DNA from: Albugo candida
Taxonomy: Eukaryota > Oomycota > Peronosporomycetes > Albuginales
Direction: 5' to 3'
Assembly: GCA_040437565.1 (NCBI GenBank)
Contig: JBDOQK010000006.1
Span: 186,001-250,000, forward strand
Length of the DNA stretch: 64,000 nt
Part shown: positions 1 to 8,612 of the stretch, one piece after another
Layout: every line of letters begins with the position of its first letter
Numbering within the stretch: position 1 is the first letter of the stretch
Made by a program: the position numbers and the translations under genes
The notes under the pieces: model-generated
The model's input: only the letters and a program-made list of their open reading frames with translations
What the model was told of the DNA's origin: nothing
Database searches by the model: none

Positions 1-429
1 CAAGGCGCATATAACGTTTCGCGCCGGCAATCATTCAATGGGATTAGAATCCCTGCGCATAAATCTCGAAAGTGTAGCGGCACTCTTGCGTCTACCATTT
101 CTTGCCGTGTTGCAATACGTGAAGCTATGCAGCACAATTCAATTATCATCAATCCAAAACGAACAGAATAAGGTCAGTAAATTCTCACAAACTACTTACG
201 AGCAACGTCATNNNNNNNNNNNNNNNNNNNNNNNNNNNNNNNNNNNNNNNNNNNNNNNNNNNNNNNNNNNNNNNNNNNNNNNNNNNNNNNNNNNNNNNNN
301 NNNNNNNNNNNCATATCCATGCGCCATGTTTTCGCTGTGTATGTTCCTATACTCTGTGGAATTTAATATATAGAAGTTGGACTACTTATCGTATCGTATA
401 ATGTTATCAGTACGTCGCATTGCTGTGTC
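1..429. other. 5' edge without a recognised gene; contains gap 212-311
   Basis: I see no recognisable coding sequence. A short open frame crosses the 100-N gap but shows no family similarity. The last part presumably holds the promoter and 5' UTR of the LSM12 gene starting at 430. Confidence 0.5.
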
Positions 430-1242
430 ATGACCACAGCGGTCCATAGTGACAAGAAGAAAGCTGTTCTGCCAACCGAATTTCTAGACGGAAAATGCGA
501 CTTTATTGGAGCTACTATTTCCGTAAAGAATCATCAAGGAGAGAGCATTGAAGGATCCGTATTCACAATTGACCCTGTAGCAAATTTTCTTATCCTTGGT
601 AAGCTCTAGCCGCACAAATCGTCTCAATACAAGGTTTGATTTGCGTTTTATGTCAAGAGGAACGGACAAGCAAATTAACACTCAAGAAAAAGACTCACTT
701 CTTTCAACTAGATACATTGCAGCAAATCAAGGTGAGCCATAAAATGGGCTCATACTAATTGCTTATAGTTTTGCTGCATATATATAGCTCGTTCGAATGG
801 CAGACGGAGAAAATGATGCAGAGTTACCGCATATTTCAGAAGAAGAATTGTTGCGTCTAGAACAACGGAATAAAGAAAACGCTGAGCGTGCTTTAGCTTC
901 CATAGGAAATGGTGTGAGTCCAGAAGCTCAAGCCATCTTTGATGCATTAAACAAAACGTATTTTTTTATCACTATTCGTCTCAGATTTTGTGGTTGTGAC
1001 AGAAATACATATTTGCTTTGTAGAATGCCTTGTCAATGGGATAAGCAAAATATTTGGGTGATGCGAGAAGTTACCATCAGACCTCCCTACGACGTTAAGG
1101 ATTGTGTCAGTTCGGATCAAGCAGCGCTTGGTCGTGTTCGCAAAGTTGTACGTACTGTCTCGTATAATCCTAGCAGACTTTTTATATATATACGTAGCTG
1201 GAAGGAGAGAAATCTAGATTGAAGAAAGCGATGCTGTTGTGA
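430..1242 (+). CDS. LSM12: LSM12 homologue (Sm-like domain plus anticodon-binding-like domain)
   Basis: Five exons fit: 430-598, 634-731, 788-957, 1024-1147 and 1198-1242. All introns are GT-AG, 35-66 bp long. The product is 201 residues, against about 195 in human LSM12. The N-terminal part (about residues 10-85) reads like the Sm-like domain. The second half carries the family's typical stretch: VSPEAQAIFDAL, then WDKQNIWVMREVTIRPPY, then a cysteine and an RVRKVV helix start. LSM12 proteins bind RNA and, in animals, partner ataxin-2 in translational control; that role is carried over from the family. The third exon start was chosen because only the acceptor at 786-787 keeps the frame. The stop lies 112 bp from the stop of the convergent folate-receptor-like gene. 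Confidence 0.85.
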
Positions 1243-1354
1243 GCCAATCATTCCGTTTCAAGACAATCCTTTATATTTCCAGGTAACAAAAGCTCAACCA
1301 GCAGACACAAGTAGATATAATCGGATCGGATTTTATCAGATGAATCCAAAGTAC

Positions 1355-2430
1355 TCATTCTTGATGTGGGCCTGTTGAATCTGAGTCTGTGTCACTATCT
1401 TCCTCTGGGCAAAAATTCCGATTGTACATTTCTTGTTGTATGATGCGCGCTTGCTCAATTGAAATTGTACCTGAGTCCAACTTGGACAAAAGGAACCGCT
1501 TGAGCACTCGATATCCAACGAAAACGCCGACAAAAGGTAGCATGAAGCTGAAAAAGAAGTAATCCGAAGACTGTTCTTGGTATTGATGACTTTCTGCATC
1601 AAAATCCTCTTTCTCTCCCGAATCGGGTGCGACAGAGCCATCAAAACAACTTTGTTCCTCCGCCTCATCTCCAGTGGCAACCTCATATCCCATTCGCGAA
1701 CAGAAAGCGGAACCGCTGATTAGGGAGCAATGTGACCTCAGCAATAAAATGATTAGATTTGTCAGACAGCAGCATACCTATTTACGATTCGGGACAGCGG
1801 AGAGCATATTAAAGCATCCCCATAGCATGGTGTGAGTGTCTTTCCGTTGGCTTCATAAGAATAGAACTCTGATTTACAAGCTGAATACCTAAGCAAGGAA
1901 TTTGATCAGAATAGAGTTCTAAAATAAGACAACCATTGTAATTGGCAAACTTGTTACCATTCTTGACAAAGATTTGGACACATCTTTCTCATCTGCCACG
2001 TGCCCACAAGAGGATGACATGAGGCACAAACGAATTCCTACATTAGACAAAGGCTGTAACGATTGTGATTTAGAACCCCATGAACCAGCAATACCTCTGT
2101 GATCTGGCGGCAGGTGTCAGAAAACCCAGCTACTACTGGTTCCATGATCTTCCTAGCGTACATATCACAGATATAAAAATTCCAAGTAGTGGGCATGGAG
2201 TAGCTGTCGTCCTACGTTCGTAATGCCAACGTGTGCGTTGTATTGCAGCATGTGTTGTGCTGATATTTGCTACAAACGTCGAGTCGATTACGATTTTTCG
2301 GGTACTGGGATGCATCGAATTTCATTTTTCCAACTCTGCGACATTTGGCTCCTCCAACGCTGTGCTCTTGGGAGCGGGATAGCAAGGCATGCAGAGATAC
2401 AAGAATGATTGCTGTATAGGCTGAATACAT
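1355..2430 (-). CDS. Folate-receptor-like cysteine-rich type I membrane protein
   Basis: Five exons on the minus strand fit: 2430-2216, 2152-2095, 2037-1958, 1888-1778 and 1736-1355, giving 281 residues. The N-terminus is a signal peptide (MYSAYTAIILVSLHALLS). Next come spaced cysteines in the order seen in the Folate_rec family, including DVCSKYQHNTCC, EEFVCASCHP, MCPNLCQEWYSAC and LTPCYGDALICSPL. The pattern is closest to the N-terminal module of HHIP as I recall it. An acidic linker follows, then one membrane segment (FFFSFMLPFVGVFVGYRVL) and a short acidic cytoplasmic tail, so a type I surface or endosomal protein is likely. Ligand unknown; folate binding should not be assumed. The intron choice at 1957-1889 is supported because only that acceptor keeps the cysteine-rich frame open. 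Confidence 0.72.
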
Positions 2431-2496
2431 CTAGCAATAATATCTCAAGTTGATTAATCAGTCGTTCACAATCAAGGGGATGATCCATATATCGCA

Positions 2497-3282
2497 GGAT
2501 ATCAAAGAAACGAGGTGCTCGCAGCGTGGAATTTGTATGATGACGAGCTCTCCATTTTATGCGAGATGTTTCCATCATGGGAAGCAAGTGCTTTGTTTCT
2601 TGTGCTAATGGAGCACCAAGGGGGATTAGAGAGCACAATCGAGACTGTTTTATCAATGGAAACTCCCGCCATCACTCGAGAGGCAATTAGCTCGGCTACA
2701 AGCACCTCGTTAACGCAAGTGTCCACGACCGTAGTTGATCAACCTCCAAATCGTTTCATCCTTGATGAGCAATTCTTACGACTTCCTACTCACCTTGATG
2801 TGTCAAGAGACTCGACCATAAGGGCAGGTCATAATGATCACACTTATCAAAACGAATCCCTGGACGGAATGCTGCAGGAACGATTCGTGTACAGGGAAGA
2901 ATGGCCCACCACTAGAAGCAGAGGATGGTCTTCGCAGAAAGATCCCAGAAGCACAAGGTTATTGGCCGAAGTAGCTTCTGACGCTATCTCTACAGCCAAG
3001 GAAAAAATTATAACAGCAGGAGGAGGTACTACGCATCTCTTAGTGGCATCGCATCACCGCACACGCAAATCAAGTATTTTGTTATCCGTAGTGGCAAAAG
3101 AGAGAATGCATCAATGGTACGTGAGCTTCCACACACGTTGTGACTTGACCATACCGGCAGAGGATCGCAGGTACGTGGCAGTGCTTTGCCCCTCTGTCTA
3201 TACATACTTCATACGCTTTGTTATCAGCTTGCAACCACTGATATTAAGGTACAATTCAGATGACGAAGCAGCGAAGTACTAG
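2497..3282 (+). CDS. CUE-domain protein, 5' end unresolved
   Basis: The frame runs from a plausible acceptor (AG at 2495-2496) to the stop at 3280-3282. It begins with a CUE-type ubiquitin-binding domain: LSILCEMFPSW with the diagnostic MFP, then about 20 residues later a helix ending ETVLSM. After it comes a segment of the kind often found behind CUE domains (NRFILDEQFLRLP), then a Ser/Arg-rich region and an amphipathic stretch (LLAEVASDAISTAKEKI). CUE domains bind mono-ubiquitin; the partner here is unknown. No ATG in frame precedes the domain, so a short 5' exon is missing, probably near or overlapping the divergent folate-receptor-like start at 2430. A GT-AG interval at 3171-3227 has a length divisible by three and could be a last intron; the frame is open either way. 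Confidence 0.6.
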   Translation, partial: GYQRNEVLAAWNLYDDELSILCEMFPSWEASALFLVLMEHQGGLESTIETVLSMETPAITREAISSATSTSLTQVSTTVVDQPPNRFILDEQFLRLPTHLDVSRDSTIRAGHNDHTYQNESLDGMLQERFVYREEWPTTRSRGWSSQKDPRSTRLLAEVASDAISTAKEKIITAGGGTTHLLVASHHRTRKSSILLSVVAKERMHQWYVSFHTRCDLTIPAEDRRYVAVLCPSVYTYFIRFVISLQPLILRYNSDDEAAKY

Positions 3283-3343
3283 TGAACCTATGATCCTATC
3301 TTTACATGACAAAATATGGACAGCTGAAATGAATCTAATCAAG

Positions 3344-3734
3344 TTATAGCATACCATATTGGTAGGGTCTCCACTTCATGGAGGAGTGAGCTTGTGTCGG
3401 GTACAGCCCTTGTTTCCTACTCTTATCGATCTTCCGAGCCGTATCTAGTTCCCTTGGTGTGTGCTGGTACATATAAGCCTTAGAAGGTTTCGAATGGGAC
3501 GAGCTTTCAGGAAAAGGTTTCCGCGACTTAAGCAGTTGCCCAGCGAATTTCCGCTCTGGAAAAATCCGGTAAAATCCTATCATGATCTGAATTGTCACGT
3601 GGCGGTGCAAAATCAGGGCTGACTATCATGTAATCTCGTTCAGCCATAATGTTTAGCCTTTGTCGTGCCAAATTAGGTCGGAGCGCTCTCTTCGTCAGCA
3701 ATGCGATGCACGCATAAGAATTCAGCCATAGCAA
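3344..3734 (-). CDS. Small basic protein of unknown function
   Basis: Two exons fit, 3734-3599 and 3555-3344, joined by a 43-bp GT-AG intron, for 115 residues. The first 30 residues (MLWLNSYACIALLTKRALR and onward) are hydrophobic and basic with no acids, compatible with a mitochondrial presequence. Alternatively translation starts at the MAERDY methionine (3647). The C-terminal half is rich in Lys, Arg, Ser, Tyr and Pro and ends WRPYQYGML. I do not recognise the family. The model rests on the frame joining cleanly at the splice site. It lies tail-to-tail with the CUE-domain gene, 61 bp apart. Confidence 0.4.
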
Positions 3735-4376
3735 AACTTCATTTACTTTGAGTGATAGGCCTCAAATTTTAAATGTCTTTCTACAGGATGTATTAGTGCT
3801 TGCACTATTACTACAAGTGCTTTCAAGCATTGATCTGACATCTGAACCACTTACACGTGCACAATTGTCTGCGGGTGCGATCCGAGCCATTTTGTTATAA
3901 AGATCATATCCTGTAGTCTATCTCAACTATAGAACTGAACATAGTTTATCAACACCAGAAAAGCGAAACAGAGCCACATAAAACCGAGTGACAGAGCTCA
4001 AGGCTATCTACCTTACCTGAACATGAAGTACAAAGAGCTGTGACCGTAGTAATTATCTTGAAAAAGAGACAATGCGGCAATATCCGGTAGACTCTATCAT
4101 TTGATTAAAACACGTACATCTGTTCTCATTACGCGCAGCGAGACTGAGCTCTCTCACTGCTATCCGCAGCGTCGGGTACCTCGAGTTGCATTTAATCGAT
4201 GCGACCGACCAAAAGCTTGTGCGTCTCGCTAGCTCTTACATTACTTGTAGACTGCGACTAGCACACATCAGTACACACGCATGGTATTTCTTGCCTACGC
4301 TAGAACGATGCGTTTTTCTGGTAATCTATAAACATAAGAGTACCGACTTGATGAAAGGATTACTTTTTAGTCACGC
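3735..4376. other. Intergenic, nothing recognised
   Basis: This stretch between the small unknown gene and the 3' end of the purine gene contains only short unconvincing frames. It should hold the promoter of the former and the terminator of the latter; I cannot point to a specific site. Confidence 0.5.
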
Positions 4377-7300
4377 TCAATCTAACGTGCCTCTCAAAAT
4401 CACTTGCTCTTGTTCTCCTTGCCGTATGACTACCTTACCCAAATGCATTGCATTTTCGCCGTGTGCTTTTAGTAGGTCAGTCACTTGGACAGCATTTTCG
4501 GGTGCGACTAATAAGACCATCCCGATACCGCAATTGAATGTTCGAGCGAGCTCTTCTTGACTCAAATTGGCTGTCTCTCGTATCCATTTGAAGAGAGGTG
4601 AAAGTGTCCAGCGAGAACAGTCGAGCTCTACGGCTAGAGACTTTTCCAGTACACGAGGAATGTTTTCTAGCAACCCACCGCCTGTGATATGCGCGAAAGC
4701 ATGTACCAATCGTTGTCGGATCAATGGTAGCAGATGCTTCACATAAATTCTCGTTGGTTTCATCAGCTCTTCGCCAAGTGTTTTACTTGAACTTGGGAAC
4801 GGGCATGGGTCTGAGTAATTGAGACCAACCATTTCGACTAGTTTGCGTACGAGAGAGTAGCCATTCGAGTGTACGCCAGAAGAGGCGAGACCAAGCACAA
4901 GAAAGCCTTCTTGAACCCGGCGAGGAAGAATATCTGGCTTTCGTACAGCACCGACACAGAATCCAGCAAGATCGTAGTCCTTACCATGATACATTGACGG
5001 CATTTCTGCAGTCTCACCACCAACTAGACTGCAACCCGATTGGAGACAGCCTTCAGCGATACCTTTGACTACTTGTGCGGCCTCTTCGACCTCAAGTTTA
5101 CCACATGCATAGTAGTCCAAGAAAAACAGAGGCTCTGCCCCTTGCACAAGCAGATCATTGACACACATCGCAACGAGATCTATACCGATTGTGTCATGCA
5201 TCTTCGTTTCTGTTGCGATACGAAGTTTTGTTCCTACTCCATCAGTACAAGCAACGAGAACTGTATCGCTGCTATATCCAGCAGCGCTCAAGTCAAATAA
5301 CCCACCAAAACCACCAAGATCTGCATCACAACCAGCCCGAATGGTCGACTTGCAAAATGGTTTTATCAGTTTCACGAGCTTGTTCCCTGCTTCAATATCA
5401 ACACCAGCCGTCGCATAAGTTATCATTCCCTTCTCTTCAAGCATTGGGCGACACATTCCGGTCTGAAATAACTTTATCGCGTGCAAAAAAGCTTTGCCTT
5501 CAAGCGCCTGTACACGAGCTTTAAGTAACTCGGATGAATCGTCCGGATATACAGGACATCTCATCTGAACCACAATTGGTCCAGCATCGACTTGTTCTGT
5601 AACAAAATGGATAGTGCATCCACTTTCTGATTTACGAGCATCTAACACTGCTTGGTGGACAGCCAAATCCATACCCCCAGCAAACGCGGGAAGTAATGAG
5701 GGATGTACATTTAGGACCTTGCCTTTCCATTGTTTGCAGAATTTCCCAGATAAAATTCGCATGTACCCAATCAAGAGTACCAAATCAACTTTTTTAGCTT
5801 CTAAAACGTGCGATACTTCGTCATCAAAGTCCTCTCGAGACTTCCCTACACATGATAGATGCACTGCTTCAATGTCTTGTGACTTGGCACGTTCCAGTAT
5901 CACTGCTGATGCCTTGTTGCTGATAACTATTTGAATGCTTGCTGCGAGTTGCCCAGTCTGAATAGCATCCATAATTGGTTGCATGCTACTTCCACGTGTT
6001 GAGCCTAGTACAGCAATTCTGACAGGTTTCGCGGTGTATAGAAGTCCCTTAAGGCCAATGTCAGAGCGGTATTGTTTCCCCTTAAACTCAACCTTTCTAC
6101 TTCTTGCATATGCACGAAGGATTGCGCTTTCCAGATTGGACGCTAGGGCACTCACAGCCAGGACGCGACCACCAGACGTGACGATGTTTCCACTTACTTG
6201 ATCAATAGAAGTACCAGCATGAAAAATGACCACGTCATTATCGTTCCCTTGTTTTAATCCTGTAATACTTTCACCTTTTGAATAACTATTCGGATACCCA
6301 CCAGAAGCTAATACAACCGCTGCCGCAGCGCTGTTACGCCAAGCTACAAGAGAAGGATCCAGCTGGCCTTGTACACATGCTTGCATAACTTCGAAAAGGT
6401 CGCTTTGTAAGAGTGGTAAAAGTACTTGGGTCTCCGGATCACCAAATCTGCAATTGAATTCTAAAACTCTTGGCCCGACCGGAGTCAGAATGAAGCCTGG
6501 GTATAAAACACCCACATAAGGCATTCCTTCCTTTTTCATCGATAAAATTACTCTTTCGATAATTTGCACACATTCGACTTCAAGTGCTCGTGTGAGACAT
6601 GGGGCCGGACAAAAGACTCCCATTCCACCGGTGTTGGGACCTTGATCATCGTCGAATATACGTTTGTGATCTTGAACACCTGGCATGGTTACCACATGCT
6701 CCCCATCGCTAAATGCCAATAAGGAGACTTCTTCACCTGTCAGAAATTCTTCCACCACAACTTCGTCACCAGCATCACCAAAAACTTTGTCTACCATGAT
6801 TTCACGCAGTGCCGAATGAGCTTCAGCCTTGGAGTTCGGGATCACGACTCCTTTACCAGCAGCAATTCCTGATGCTTTGATAACGACACTATGATTGACT
6901 TTATCAAGGTACTCTTTGGCCTCGTTATAATCAGTAAAGTTTTGATACTGCGCTGTCGGAATGCTATTACGTTGCATAAAGTCTTTGGCGAAAGCCTTGG
7001 ATGCCTCCAGTTGCGCTGCCTTGGCACTTGGGCCGAAAGCCAAGATTCCAACGGCATTCATTTTATCTGCTAGTCCAGCGACAAGTGGTGCCTCTGGACC
7101 AATCACGCATAATGAAATATTCTTCTCAACAGCAAATTTAACCAGTCTTTCGTGTTCATGAATTGAGATATTCACATTCGTAACATCGATATCTGACGCC
7201 ATTGCAGTCCCGGCGTTCCCAGGTGCAACGTATATGTTTCCTGTTGACACTGATTGGGATAATTTCCATGCGATGGCATGTTCTCTCCCTCCATTTCCAN

Positions 7301-7473
7301 NNNNNNNNNNNNNNNNNNNNNNNNNNNNNNNNNNNNNNNNNNNNNNNNNNNNNNNNNNNNNNNNNNNNNNNNNNNNNNNNNNNNNNNNNNNNNNNNNNNC
7401 CCGAATCAAAAATTCTTTCTGTAATATCTTGACAGCCTTGATTTTCCTGGCGTACGTCATTCGAAGTCGCCAT
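4377..7473 (-). CDS. Trifunctional purine enzyme, domain order GARS-GART-AIRS
   Basis: A single open frame encodes three enzymes of de novo IMP synthesis. About residues 20-475 are GAR synthetase (PurD): GNGGREHAIAW just after the gap and an ATP-grasp core. About 478-675 are GAR transformylase (PurN): RIAVLGSTRGSS, catalytic NVHPSLLPAF with Asn and His, and the essential Asp in VDAGPIV. About 680-1027 are AIR synthetase (PurM): TYATAGVDIEAGNKL, DGVGTKL and GGETAEMP. The enzyme would catalyse steps 2, 3 and 5 in the cytosol. The usual animal fusion is GARS-AIRS-GART, so the last two domains are swapped here. The N-terminus is hidden by gap 7300-7399; candidate ATGs end at 7473 and 7460 in different frames. 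No intron is needed after the gap. I give no symbol because the architecture differs from GART. Confidence 0.93.
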
Positions 7474-7559
7474 CGTGAAGTTCCGCCGCTACTGCCGGAT
7501 TAGCAAAACTTCTTATCCATGTCGTTACGCGTGACGTTGTAAAGCATACCCCCAAACAA

Positions 7560-8220
7560 GAGTAAATTTTCTAAAGGCCAAGCAGGCAGAGGACAGCTGT
7601 ACGTGCCCATCAAGAATTGAAAATTATAAATACTTGCTGTGATGTCATCAGCAAGAACAATTTGTGCAAACTGTGTGGAATTTCTTCATAGTGAAATCCG
7701 TCTAATAGTACCCACATAACCGTTGCGCCTTGTCGACAAATTAACTGTCTGTGATTTTTTTGATTGCGCTTTTTACGTCACAAGTTTCTCGCAGTGAGAA
7801 AAAACACATCCTTTTCATCGTTGTATCCCATATAGAATACGTNNNNNNNNNNNNNNNNNNNNNNNNNNNNNNNNNNNNNNNNNNNNNNNNNNNNNNNNNN
7901 NNNNNNNNNNNNNNNNNNNNNNNNNNNNNNNNNNNNNNNNNNCCTTTTCATCGTTGTATCCCATATAGAATACGTAGTCTTCGTCCATCCTATTTCTTAT
8001 TTGTTAATACACCAGAAACTTTCTTTTCTGTTCAAAAAGACGAGATAAAATGCTATCAGACCAAGCAATGTTGATTTGCCGAAATCAGGCGATATAATCA
8101 CGATACTGCTCAACTTTTCGTCAATCATGCTGCTTTTCCCAAAAGAATAATTAGAGCATTCATCGAGTAATTCAAAACAAGTTGCTTGTCTTCCAAACGC
8201 CAGAAGATCTCACCAGTTCG
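7560..8220 (-). pseudogene. Degenerate Crinkler-type P-loop NTPase relic, copy A
   Basis: Read on the minus strand from about 8110, a broken Walker-A-like stretch (ISPDFGKSTLLGLIAFYLV) is followed by segments matching copy B near 31 kb and copy C near 26 kb at DNA level. They are interrupted by stops and frame changes. The order is P-loop, then a segment encoding AVRK or SLRE plus a DVKSAI-like helix, then a conserved TSQQV block. No intact product is possible. The P-loop plus downstream blocks resemble the NTPase region of oomycete Crinkler-like proteins; that assignment is an inference. A 33-bp duplicate flanks the 100-N gap at 7843-7942. The relic ends about 90 bp from the purine gene start. 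Confidence 0.5.
7810..7975. repeat. 33-bp direct duplicate flanking a 100-N gap (assembly artefact)
   Basis: Bases 7810-7842 and 7943-7975 are identical and sit exactly against the two edges of the N run. This is what unmerged overlapping contig ends look like. Confidence 0.8.
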
Positions 8221-8612
8221 GGGTGCATTCACCGAGATATTTGATAAGCTTCCAGACGGGAGGAATCCTGTGTTCATTGCTAGCATCCATTCTGGTATGC
8301 ACAGATGGGTTCATGTGTGCAATCTTGAGCGTGGTGCCGTTTGATCAAATGCGTCAATGTTGCGATTCGAAGAAGCAGACGAATGTGGAGGGAAGATCAC
8401 TAAACCGTATCTCGTTGTGCCATGTATGAAGACTACCCAAAATATTATGACAAGTAAATCGAATTACAAACCTTTACGTCCTATTGCGAGAACGACCCGG
8501 TGNNNNNNNNNNNNNNNNNNNNNNNNNNNNNNNNNNNNNNNNNNNNNNNNNNNNNNNNNNNNNNNNNNNNNNNNNNNNNNNNNNNNNNNNNNNNNNNNNN
8601 NNTCTCAAAGTC

